Part shown: positions 1-7,781 of the stretch, piece after piece
Numbering within the stretch: position 1 is the first letter of the stretch
Layout of the letters: every line of letters starts with the position of its first letter
Assembly: GCA_035760965.1 (NCBI GenBank)
Contig: DASTRY010000088.1
Location: 1 to 36,359, forward strand
DNA length: 36,359 bases
Origin: JADGHX01 sp035760965
GTDB lineage: Bacteria; Pseudomonadota; Gammaproteobacteria; Steroidobacterales; Steroidobacteraceae
Direction: 5' to 3'
Position numbers and translations under genes: made by a program
The notes under the pieces: model-generated
Told to the model about the DNA's origin: nothing
The model's input: the letters and a program-made list of their open reading frames with translations, nothing else
Database searches by the model: none

Positions 1-2536
1 GATTGGCGACGGTGAAACTGCCGGCGCTCTCCTCGGCTCCGCGCGCGGAGCAGAGCGGCCGGAAAAGCGAGGGCGTATCGCGAAATTCGGTCGGGAGGGC
101 GGCGAGGTTGCCTTCGAGATCCGTCTCGGGCGAATTGATCACGACTTGGTTCTCCGCGACCACCTCGCTCGAGGGCGAGCGCACGAAAGCGGGCGTCGTC
201 ATCGTGATGACGCCGCCGTCGCCGCCCGGAATGGCCGCGCGCGCCAGGATGCGACTGTCGTTCCCGACGACGATGTCTTTGCCCATCGAGACCGAAACGT
301 TGCCGCCGGTACCGCCCGTGTCGCTCGCGTCGACTCCCGCAGCATCGAGTCGCAAGGACCCCGCGCCGTCGACGGTGATATCGCCCCCGCCGGCATCCTC
401 CGCGGACGTCGCGATGGCACTGTTGCTGAGGAACATGTTCTGCAGAGGGTACATGCCCGAGGCGCCCAGTCCGACCTGGATGTTGCCGGCGTTTCCGGAG
501 CCTTTGCCCGTGCTGATGGCCTGGATGTTCGCCCCCGTCATGCGCAGCTCGCCTGCGTCGATCTCGATACGTCCCCCCTGACCGGGCAGGCTCGTGTTCG
601 AGACGATCTCGGTGCCCGGCTCCAAGGTGAGGAGCGGCGTGTGCACCGAAATCGGGCCGGCATTGCCGAGGCGCTTGCCGGTCACGGCGCCGGCCTCCTC
701 CGCTTCGACTTCCGAGGACGCGCGCACCGAGGTCCCGCTGCCGTCCCCGCGGGCTCCCGTGAGCAGAATGCTCTGGGTTGCGCTCAACGTGACGGAGCCG
801 CCCTCCCCGATACCCGACGTGCTGGACGACACACGCGCGCCATCGGCGAGCCGAAGCGTGCCGGCGCGGATGTCGATGGAGCCTGCGTTGCCCGTGGCGG
901 TGAAGAAGGTGCTGGCGCTGATGCGCGAGCCCCGGTTGTCCTGCGTCGGACGGTTGTCGTTGCCGGCGATCGTGACGCTGTCCCGCCCGTCGATGATGAT
1001 CGATCCGCCATTGCCCGCAGCCGACGCGACGCTGCCGACACGCGAGCCGTTCAGGATTTCGACCGTCGGTGCGGTCAGGATCACCTGACCCGCGTTGCCG
1101 GCGGAATTGGAGTTCGCGCCGACGTCCACCTGTTCACGGAACGTCAGGCGTTCACTCGCGGTGATGACGACGTCGCCGCCGTTGCCGGTGTTGGACGAGC
1201 CGCTACTGCCACCGCCACCGCCGCCGCCGCCACCTCCACTGCCACCGCCTCCACTACCGCCTCCACTTCCACCGCCGCTGCCTCCGCCCGGGCCCGTCGG
1301 CGTGCTCTCCCCGGTCGCGCTCTCGACCGCCGCGCCGTTGAGCAGGGTGACGTTACGACCTTCGATGCGAACCGATCCGGCCTGACCCGATCCCGTCGTC
1401 ACTGCGCGCAGCCGCCCGCCGTCGGCGGTGACCGCGTCGCTCGCGGTGATCACGATGTCGCCGCCCCCGCGCGTTGCGGTCGTCGTGATGTTCGTGTTCT
1501 TCATGTCCACGCGATTGGCCGCAATCGCCACATCGCCTGCCCGCGACGGTCCCTGAACTTCCACGCGCGAGCGGTTCAGCTCGAATTGACCTGCGGTGCG
1601 CGTATCCAAGGCCGGAAATGGCTGATTCCCACCCGCGGTCGTGTTGGCACGCATCGCCACGCGATCGCCGTGAAACTCTCCACCGCGAATGACCAGCGTG
1701 CCGCGATCCGCGCCGTCCACTTGCAGCGCGGCCCCACCGCTCACGTCGATGCGCGCAAGCGGATCGGACGCCGGGGTCCACGCCGAAATGTCGATCGGCA
1801 CAGCGCTCGCCGAGCCGACGGCGGCGAGCTCGAGCCGCCCGCCGGGCGCGCGCAAACACCCGGCAGTGCAGTTGGCCGCCGTGTCGAGATCGTCGGTTGT
1901 GCCGACGGCGCGAAGGCTTCCGCCCACGAGCGACAGTGTCGAGCGCGGCGTCACCTCGAGCACGCTTCCATTCACCTCGATGCGCGCCGGCTGGCCGAGG
2001 AATCCGAACGCGAGCGGCTGCGCGGTCGCGAGCCGCGCGTCCGGTGTGAACGTGACACTGCCGTTGGGATCGTCGGGCAGCATGCGCAACGTCGTCGCCG
2101 TGCTGGCGTGGAACGAGCCCTGCACATCGAGGCGCGCGTCCGGGCCGAACACGATGCCGCTCGGATTGAGCAGATAGATCGACGCACCCGGAATATTCGA
2201 CGCCAGCGTCCCGTAGATTTGCGACGTCATCCCGCCCGTGACGCGGCTCACCACGTTCGTCGTCGTGCGCGCCGGATCGGCAGTGAACAACGCCCGGTCG
2301 CCGGCGCCGATATCGAACGTGCTGAAGCTGTGAAACAGATTAGTGCCGTCGCCCGGCCGCGAGCCGAGCTGCTCACCGATCTCGATCGTGCCGGTCGCAT
2401 CGCGAAAGGGCTGCAGCGTGAGATCGCTGCTCCCGACCGTGCCATCGCGAACGATCGACGAGCTGACCTGCGCATCCGCAAGAGCTCCACACGCTAGAGT
2501 GACCGCGCCGACGATCAGCGAGAATGTCGTTCTCAT
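1..2536 (-). CDS. TpsA-type filamentous haemagglutinin-like exoprotein, 3' end cut by window edge
   Basis: Secreted partner of a two-partner (type Vb) secretion system. The frame is open from the ATG at 2536 to the left edge, giving 845 visible residues. Residues 1-23 form a Sec signal peptide (hydrophobic SLIVGAVTLACGALA, then ADAQ). The TPS/haemagglutination domain follows, with an LLNPSGIVFG motif at about residues 124-133. After that come imperfect beta-helix repeats such as GNAG.I.I and GG.V.ITAS. A Gly/Ser-only stretch lies at about residues 417-446. The last visible residues (LFRPLCSARG, then AGSFTVAN) resemble the conserved end of this family, so only a short tail is probably missing. 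The gene starts 5 nt after the stop of its TpsB partner, so they form one operon. Substrate or adhesive role is unknown. Confidence 0.88.
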   Translation of the reverse strand, partial: MRTTFSLIVGAVTLACGALADAQVSSSIVRDGTVGSSDLTLQPFRDATGTIEIGEQLGSRPGDGTNLFHSFSTFDIGAGDRALFTADPARTTTNVVSRVTGGMTSQIYGTLASNIPGASIYLLNPSGIVFGPDARLDVQGSFHASTATTLRMLPDDPNGSVTFTPDARLATAQPLAFGFLGQPARIEVNGSVLEVTPRSTLSLVGGSLRAVGTTDDLDTAANCTAGCLRAPGGRLELAAVGSASAVPIDISAWTPASDPLARIDVSGGAALQVDGADRGTLVIRGGEFHGDRVAMRANTTAGGNQPFPALDTRTAGQFELNRSRVEVQGPSRAGDVAIAANRVDMKNTNITTTATRGGGDIVITASDAVTADGGRLRAVTTGSGQAGSVRIEGRNVTLLNGAAVESATGESTPTGPGGGSGGGSGGGSGGGGSGGGGGGGGGGSSGSSNTGNGGDVVITASERLTFREQVDVGANSNSAGNAGQVILTAPTVEILNGSRVGSVASAAGNGGSIIIDGRDSVTIAGNDNRPTQDNRGSRISASTFFTATGNAGSIDIRAGTLRLADGARVSSSTSGIGEGGSVTLSATQSILLTGARGDGSGTSVRASSEVEAEEAGAVTGKRLGNAGPISVHTPLLTLEPGTEIVSNTSLPGQGGRIEIDAGELRMTGANIQAISTGKGSGNAGNIQVGLGASGMYPLQNMFLSNSAIATSAEDAGGGDITVDGAGSLRLDAAGVDASDTGGTGGNVSVSMGKDIVVGNDSRILARAAIPGGDGGVITMTTPAFVRSPSSEVVAENQVVINSPETDLEGNLAALPTEFRDTPSLFRPLCSARGAEESAGSFTVAN
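1196..1285 (-). repeat. Gly/Ser-encoding triplet-repeat tract inside TpsA
   Basis: About 30 consecutive codons are GGN with interspersed AGY. They form GGGS-like modules followed by an uninterrupted run of ten Gly. The tract is in frame within the beta-helix passenger, so slippage would change length by whole residues without breaking the gene. Confidence 0.85.
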
Positions 2537-2541
2537 GCGCG

Positions 2542-4248
2542 TTACATCCCGTAAGACATGCCAAGGTGAAACCCGTGATCCTGAAGCGCGTTCGTTCCTG
2601 CATAGTCGAGGTCCTTGAACGCGTGACCCCAGGAGAGATCCACGAGCAAGCGATCGAGCGGAGACCAGCGCAATCCGAGACCTGCACTGCCGAGCGACAG
2701 CGGCCCGATCTCGTCACGGCGCACGTTCCACGAGTAGCTCCAGTCCACGAACGGCGCGATTTCCAGCGCCGCGGCCCCGGTCGGCCGGCGTAGCAGCGGA
2801 ACGCGCAGCTCGACCGATCCGATCGCGCCGCTGTCGCGCACGAGCGTGTCCTCGTGATAGCCCCGCACCGAGGATCGCCCGCCGATCGCGATCTGCTCCA
2901 TGCCTAGCAACGCGCTGTCGGCGAGCTGCACGTCGAGGCGTGCTACCAGCTGGCTCTTCAGCCAATCCAGCCGATGCGCCCACTGCAGCTGCCCGAGGAA
3001 CGCGGTGAATCGGCCATCGGGCGTGTTCCCCGGTTTGATCGTCGCGTTCAGCGCATCCAAGCCGAAGCTGAGCGTTGCGCGGCCCGCAAGCACGTCGCGC
3101 ATGCCCCGCATCGTGCGCTCGACGCCCACCCGCACCACGGCGACGCGCGCCACGCCTTCATCCGGACCCGCCGTGAACGAGAACCCCGAGCCCAGCAGGA
3201 ACGATTCGGTGCGCCGCATTTCCGCGGTCAGGAACGCGTTTGCCGATGTCGTGGGCGATCGCTCGATCGGGTGCGCAACGCTCACGCCGAACGTGCGCGC
3301 CTTCGCCTCGATGCCGAGATGATCGAACGGCGGCTGCACGATCTCGCTGCGCGCGCCGAGCGCATGAATCCCGACCGTCGTGCCGTATGAATTCACGGGC
3401 AAGTCGTACGCGAGCGTCGCTTCGCGCAGTCCTTCCGTGGCCCGCACGCTCGCGCCCAGCACGTCCGCGCGGCCGGCGAGATTGCGCAGGCTCGCGCGCA
3501 CGAGCGCGCCCCCGGCCCCGATTGCCGGACTCTGGTAATTGTTGACGTCGACGGCGACCGAGAGCTGGCTGTGCTCGGCGACGCGCACATCGAGGATGGA
3601 CTCGCCCCTGCGGTTCCCCGGCAGGAGCCGCGCATCGACACGGCGCACCCCGGGTTCCGCCTGCAGCACCTGCAGCCGCCGTTCGATGTTGAACACGTTC
3701 ACGGGGTCGAACGGGCCGAAGCTCGCCAGATAGTTGCGGACGTATCGCTCGCGCAGCCAGCCATCCGTGTTCACGGCGATGGCACTGAGCGCGCCTTCGA
3801 CGACGTCGATCTGCACTACCCCATCGTCCTCCGCGAGCACGGGCGTCAACGCACCGGAGGTGAGATAGCCCCGGTCGATGTAGAGCTTGGTGATCTCGTC
3901 GCGCAGCTCCACGAGCTCCGCAAACGAGACATCCCGCCCGACGAAGCGATCCCCGACGCGCGTGAGCTCCGCCTGCGGAAGAACGGTGTTGCCCGAGATC
4001 ACGAGCTTGCGCACGAACACCGTCTGGCTGCCCGCCGCGAAACCCTGCGCGAGCGGGCTCGACAGATCGGCCTGCGGCAACACCGAACCGCGCTCGGCCG
4101 GCGGTGGCCCGAAGGACGGCAGGCTCAGACGCTCCGTCGCCGCGCTCGGCAAGGCGCTCTGCGCGCGCAGGTGCGCGGTCGATCCGGCGAGCAGCCCGAC
4201 GAGAGCCATTGTGAACATCGCGTGCCGTTTTTTGCGTTTCTCGTGCAC
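2542..4248 (-). CDS. TpsB/ShlB/FhaC-family outer-membrane translocator
   Basis: Omp85-superfamily pore that recognises the TPS domain of its partner in the periplasm and exports it. With the GTG at 4248 the protein has 568 residues. It has a basic n-region (HEKRKKRH), hydrophobic MALVGLLAG and signal cleavage near LRAQ. A ShlB-type POTRA lies at about 76-152 and a second POTRA at about 153-227. A C-terminal beta-barrel contains the L6 motif SSVRGY at about 459-464. The protein ends in an amphipathic strand closing with SYGM. The open frame extends to a TTG at 4263, but the GTG is preceded by CGGAGAAG at good spacing; ATGs at 4218 and 4209 lack a clear ribosome site. Length is normal for the family. 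The tpsA gene follows after 5 nt. Confidence 0.93.
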   Translation of the reverse strand: MHEKRKKRHAMFTMALVGLLAGSTAHLRAQSALPSAATERLSLPSFGPPPAERGSVLPQADLSSPLAQGFAAGSQTVFVRKLVISGNTVLPQAELTRVGDRFVGRDVSFAELVELRDEITKLYIDRGYLTSGALTPVLAEDDGVVQIDVVEGALSAIAVNTDGWLRERYVRNYLASFGPFDPVNVFNIERRLQVLQAEPGVRRVDARLLPGNRRGESILDVRVAEHSQLSVAVDVNNYQSPAIGAGGALVRASLRNLAGRADVLGASVRATEGLREATLAYDLPVNSYGTTVGIHALGARSEIVQPPFDHLGIEAKARTFGVSVAHPIERSPTTSANAFLTAEMRRTESFLLGSGFSFTAGPDEGVARVAVVRVGVERTMRGMRDVLAGRATLSFGLDALNATIKPGNTPDGRFTAFLGQLQWAHRLDWLKSQLVARLDVQLADSALLGMEQIAIGGRSSVRGYHEDTLVRDSGAIGSVELRVPLLRRPTGAAALEIAPFVDWSYSWNVRRDEIGPLSLGSAGLGLRWSPLDRLLVDLSWGHAFKDLDYAGTNALQDHGFHLGMSYGM

Positions 4249-4400
4249 AGCTTCTCCGAGCAACGCCCATCCGCTGGCTTCAAATCGAAACCCGGCCTGC
4301 CCTGCAGACCTTCTGTCGTTCCCTCGGATTTCGTTCCAGCAAAAAGTTGTGTCGGCCGGATGACAGACCCGTGAGCACGGGTCGCCGATCCTTTACGCAA

Positions 4401-4417
4401 CCGTCGATGGTCGACGG
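4401..4417. promoter_or_regulatory. Perfect inverted repeat in the UrcA-gene leader
   Basis: CCGTCGA-TGG-TCGACGG has 7-bp perfect arms and a 3-bp spacer. It sits 30 nt before the UrcA start codon and just upstream of its GGAGG ribosome site. It lies in the divergent region shared with tpsB. It could be an operator or an mRNA leader hairpin. Confidence 0.45.
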
Positions 4418-4447
4418 CGTCAAGAAACCGATACTGGAGGGAAAATC

Positions 4448-4804
4448 ATGTTGAACTCAAAGAAGTCCTTTGTCACGAGCGTGAGCTGCATTCTTTTCGG
4501 GCTGGCCCTGCACGCGCCGGCGGCATTCGCCAAGCTCTCCGACGACCCGCCTTCGTTGAAGGTGAGCTTCAAGGAGCTCGACCTGTCGAAGCAGGCCGGT
4601 GCCGAGGAGCTCTACCGGCGCATCACGCGAGCGGCGAACGCGGTGTGTCGGGAGGCGTTCCAGAGCCCGAGCCCCGCGTTCCCGACCCGCAACGAGCACC
4701 AGAAGTGCATCGAGGCGGCAATCGATAATGCGGTGAGCGAGGTGAATCAGCCGCTGGTGTCGGCGCTCTCGAAACGGCAGACGAGGGTCGCTTCCACCCG
4801 CTGA
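4448..4804 (+). CDS. UrcA-family small exported protein
   Basis: A 118-residue protein with a signal peptide: KK n-region, hydrophobic SCILFGLALHAPAA, and likely cleavage after AFA at about residue 28. The mature part matches the UrcA pattern: LKVSFKELDLSKQAGAEELYRRI, then two conserved cysteines (C67 in AVC, C87 in QKC) flanking a short loop, then an amphipathic helix ending in NQPLVSAL. The two cysteines probably form a disulfide. The biochemical role of UrcA proteins is unknown. The ATG follows a strong GGAGG site. The gene is monocistronic, divergent from tpsB, with a perfect inverted repeat upstream and a hairpin downstream. Confidence 0.85.
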   Translation: MLNSKKSFVTSVSCILFGLALHAPAAFAKLSDDPPSLKVSFKELDLSKQAGAEELYRRITRAANAVCREAFQSPSPAFPTRNEHQKCIEAAIDNAVSEVNQPLVSALSKRQTRVASTR

Positions 4805-4841
4805 GCCTCAACGGCCCGCAATGTGCACTCCGAGCACGCAT

Positions 4842-4875
4842 CGAGTGGATGGCGCTTCGTGTGGCCATCCGCTCG
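4842..4875. terminator. Hairpin between convergent genes, likely bidirectional terminator
   Basis: A 12-bp stem (CGAGTGGATGGC at 4842-4853 with GCCATCCGCTCG at 4864-4875, one G-U pair) closes a 10-nt loop. It lies between the UrcA gene and the convergent histidine phosphatase gene. There is no clean T-run, only GTTTG about 10 nt downstream on the plus strand, so termination is inferred from stem strength and position. Confidence 0.55.
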
Positions 4876-4942
4876 GGCGGGCTCGTTTGCGGCGTGACCT
4901 GCGCCGTCGCGCGCCCCATGACGGCGCATCGATTGCAACGGC

Positions 4943-5503
4943 TCAATACTTCAGCCGCAGCACGTTTGCCTTGCCGAACGTCGGCACAGTGACGATGTAG
5001 ATGTTGTCGTATTCGTCGTCGCCGATCGCGGGAACCGTCTGCCCGGATAGCAGCCGTACCAGCTCGGGCACGGTGTTGCTATGGCCCACAATCAGTGCGC
5101 GTCCGCCGCGGTGCTCGCTCAGCACCCGGGAGGTCAGCCTTCCGAGATCCTCTTGCGCCGGCAGTACAGTCGGCTTCTCGCCGAGGCGCAACGCGAGCGG
5201 CATCGCCGTCTGCTGCGCGCGGCGCGTATCCGTGACATAGAGACCGTCGATGCGGCCGGCGCCGCGCACGTCCCCGAACATCTGCGCCAGTCGCTCGGCG
5301 CGCTGCTCTCCCGCAGCGCTCAGCGGCGGATCGTCGATCGTCACCAACTCCTTCTCGGCGTGCCGAAGCAGCACGACGGTCGTAGTGGTTGCGGCCCGGT
5401 ACGCCACGAACGCAGCACCGAGGAGCAACAAGAACAGCAGCCACATGACCCAGAACGGTGCGAGGAAGGGCCGACGGTGGCGTGTGAGGACGGGCGGTTC
5501 CAT
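4943..5503 (-). CDS. Membrane-anchored histidine phosphatase family protein
   Basis: A 186-residue protein with one N-terminal membrane helix (about 15-36, FWVMWLLFLLLLGAAFVAY) followed by a histidine-phosphatase domain. The phosphohistidine motif is R47-H48-A-E and the second catalytic histidine is H141 in VGHSNT. A conserved LSAAGEQRA lies between them. The domain is probably periplasmic. It resembles small SixA/PhoE-like phosphatases, but the substrate cannot be read. The ATG at 5503 is preferred over an in-frame TTG at 5512. It is probably the last gene of the minus-strand run starting with the S41 peptidase, 85 nt after the DUF72 gene. Confidence 0.87.
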   Translation of the reverse strand: MEPPVLTRHRRPFLAPFWVMWLLFLLLLGAAFVAYRAATTTTVVLLRHAEKELVTIDDPPLSAAGEQRAERLAQMFGDVRGAGRIDGLYVTDTRRAQQTAMPLALRLGEKPTVLPAQEDLGRLTSRVLSEHRGGRALIVGHSNTVPELVRLLSGQTVPAIGDDEYDNIYIVTVPTFGKANVLRLKY

Positions 5504-5588
5504 GGCGGGCAATGATAGTCGAGTGGCACAGCACGCCGACGGTCACGCCAGCGCTTCGGCTGCCTAATGGCTGTCTCAAGTTGTTGTT

Positions 5589-6485
5589 CTAAGTCATTGA
5601 CGCAGCAATCTTAGAGATCCCGAGTATCCGCATCAAGCGCTGCGCATCGAAGGGTGCCCGCAGCTTCACGTCGGTGTTGTCGAAGTAGACGAAGACATCG
5701 CGCGGTCGCGAGCTCGGCGGCTTCATGGGCCAGCATTTGCGCGCATCGGGGGGCTCCGACCCGCGATGCCACGCCTGGATGCGGCTCGCCCAGCGCTCGA
5801 GCGCCTTCTCGCCGTAGCCGCTGCGATAGAGCTCCTTGTCGCCGTGAAGACGGATATACAGGAAGTCTGCCGTCACATCCTCGAGCAACGGCCAGCGCCG
5901 CGCCGTCTCGGCGATGACGAGCGCGACGCCGTGCTCGCGCAAGAGCTTCATGAACGAGGGATCGCAGAAGCTCTCGTGACGAATCTCGAAGGCGTGGCGC
6001 AAGGGCCGGTTGCGATCGATGGCCAGACGCGCCCGTCCCTTCATCCGCGCATCGCGCCTGCGCGCGATCCGCAGTGCGCCGGCCGTGTCCTTCGGCAGCA
6101 GCTCGAGAAAGTCCGCCACGCGCTGCTCGTCGTACCGGAAGTTCGGCGGAAACTGCCAGAGGATCGGGCCGAGCTTCTCCCGCAGATTGAAGACACCGGA
6201 GGCGAGGAAATTGGCGAGCGCCGTGTCGACGTTCTTCAGCTTCTTCATGTGCGTGATGAAGCGCCCGCCCTTCACCGCAAACACGAAGTCCGCCGGCGCC
6301 TCGTCGTACCAGCGGGCGTAGCACTCCGGCCGCTGCAGCGAATAGAACGAGCCGTTGATCTCGAGGGTGGAGAAGATCGAGCACGCATAGCGGAGCTCGT
6401 TCTTCTGCGCCAAACCGGGCGGATAGAAGACGCCGCGCCAGGGCACGTACCGCCAACCGGAGGTTCCGACCCGTATACGAGCCAT
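5589..6485 (-). CDS. DUF72 (YecE-like) family protein
   Basis: A 298-residue DUF72 protein, a TIM-barrel family of unknown biochemical function. Family signatures are RVGTSGWRY near the start, EINGSFYSL at about 43-51, FVFAVKGGRFITHMKKL, GPILWQFPPNF and the C-terminal VFVYFDNT. Length is usual for the family. It is cytoplasmic with no signal peptide. It follows the PLP enzyme gene after 39 nt in the same direction, so it is likely cotranscribed. A specific function would be guesswork. Confidence 0.88.
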   Translation of the reverse strand: MARIRVGTSGWRYVPWRGVFYPPGLAQKNELRYACSIFSTLEINGSFYSLQRPECYARWYDEAPADFVFAVKGGRFITHMKKLKNVDTALANFLASGVFNLREKLGPILWQFPPNFRYDEQRVADFLELLPKDTAGALRIARRRDARMKGRARLAIDRNRPLRHAFEIRHESFCDPSFMKLLREHGVALVIAETARRWPLLEDVTADFLYIRLHGDKELYRSGYGEKALERWASRIQAWHRGSEPPDARKCWPMKPPSSRPRDVFVYFDNTDVKLRAPFDAQRLMRILGISKIAASMT

Positions 6486-6524
6486 GAGGCCCTGCGGACA
6501 GCACGCCTCGTTCCCGTGGGATGA

Positions 6525-7781
6525 TCAGCGCCGCCGGAGGTCGCGCAGAACCTGCGCGAGCCGGTGAATCTCGGCCTTCGTGTTGTAGTGGACGAGCGAG
6601 ACGCGCACGACGCCGCTCTCCACGGGCACGTTCAAGCGTCGCATCAACCGCGGCGCGTACAGGTGTCCATCGCGGATGCCGATGCCCGCGCGAACGGCCG
6701 CATCGGTGACGGCCCGTGGCGGCACGCCGGGAAGCAGAAAGCTGAATGTCGGCACGCGCCCGGCGATCGCCGACGCATCGGTAATGCCGAACACGCGCGC
6801 CTCGCAATCGCGCAACACGCTCAGCATCTCGAGCGAGAGCGACTGCTCATACGTGCGAATGGCGCCGAGCCCCGCCTTCACGTCGGCGCGAATCGAGCCG
6901 GCATCCGGTGGGCCCGCGCGGCCCGTCACGGTGCGGCCGAGTTGCGCGAGGTAGCCAACGGCAGCCTCCATCCCGCTCACGTTCTCGAAGATGAAGGTGC
7001 CCGCTTCGATCTTGCCGGGCGGCTCATCGGGAATGAACTCCTCACGGAAGGTCGGCAGCCGCTTCAGCACCTCGTACTTGCCCCACAGGAAGCCCATGTG
7101 CGGGCCGAAGATCTTGTACCCCGAGCACACGAGGTAGTCGCAATCGAACGCCTGCACGTCGAGCTCGGCGTGCGGACCGTAGTGCACGCTGTCGAGGAAA
7201 ATCTCCGCACCTGCGGCATGCGCGAGATCGGCGGCCGCGCGCACATCGACGATCGTGCCGAGCGCGTTCGACGCCAGTGTGCACGCGACGAGCCGCGTGC
7301 GCGGGGACAGCAGCGGCCTCAGATCTTCCGCATGGAGCGCACCGTCGTCCCGCACCTTCCACCAGAGGATGCGCGCGCCCTGCCGCTCCAGCGCCATCCA
7401 GGTGGCGATATTGGCCTCGTGATCGAGGTCGGTGACCACGATCTCGTTGCGCTCGCCGAGTGACTGCCCGACCGCGAGACTCACCAAGCGGATGAAGGAG
7501 GTCGCGTTCATTCCGAACGCCACTTCGTTCGGATCGCGGGCGTTCAGGAACGCGGCGAGCGTCGCCCGAGCGCGCTCGATGGCTGCATCGACCGCGACGC
7601 TTTGCGGGTAGCGCCCGCCCCGCTGCACGTTGTGCTCGATCAGATGCCGCTCGATGGCATCGATGACCTGCCGCGGGACCTGCGCTCCCGCGGCATTGTC
7701 CATGAACGCGAACGAGCCGGCTCGTTCTAGGGCTGGAAACTGCTGACGAACTTCTGCGATCGGAAACTGCGCTCTGCTCAT
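6525..7781 (-). CDS. Cysteine desulfurase-like PLP enzyme, VC1184 type
   Basis: A 418-residue fold-type I PLP protein of the SufS/NifS-like aminotransferase class V group. Seen: MDNAAGAQVP at the N-terminus, H121 stacking the cofactor, D197 and H200 in FLDSVH, and Schiff-base K223 in CSGYKIFGPH. C-terminal VPTFSF, IRDGHLYAP and RVSLVHYNT are typical of the VC1184 subgroup. True SufS/IscS enzymes carry an active-site cysteine in a mobile loop; the equivalent region here reads GIRDGHLYAP without cysteine, so sulfur transfer should not be assumed. The ATG overlaps the TGA of the upstream S41 gene as ATGA, indicating translational coupling. An in-frame extension to 8219 is rejected because it lies inside the peptidase gene. 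Confidence 0.87.
   Translation of the reverse strand: MSRAQFPIAEVRQQFPALERAGSFAFMDNAAGAQVPRQVIDAIERHLIEHNVQRGGRYPQSVAVDAAIERARATLAAFLNARDPNEVAFGMNATSFIRLVSLAVGQSLGERNEIVVTDLDHEANIATWMALERQGARILWWKVRDDGALHAEDLRPLLSPRTRLVACTLASNALGTIVDVRAAADLAHAAGAEIFLDSVHYGPHAELDVQAFDCDYLVCSGYKIFGPHMGFLWGKYEVLKRLPTFREEFIPDEPPGKIEAGTFIFENVSGMEAAVGYLAQLGRTVTGRAGPPDAGSIRADVKAGLGAIRTYEQSLSLEMLSVLRDCEARVFGITDASAIAGRVPTFSFLLPGVPPRAVTDAAVRAGIGIRDGHLYAPRLMRRLNVPVESGVVRVSLVHYNTKAEIHRLAQVLRDLRRR

Noticed and set aside
146..2497. 783-codon plus-strand open frame
   Set aside because: It is the exact antisense phase of the TpsA gene. Its product is Arg/Ala/Asp-rich without any family feature, and the opposite strand has a signal peptide, TPS domain and operon partner.
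6525..7781. SufS/IscS sulfur-donor enzyme
   Set aside because: The active-site cysteine loop is absent and no suf/isc genes lie nearby; the motifs fit the VC1184 subgroup.
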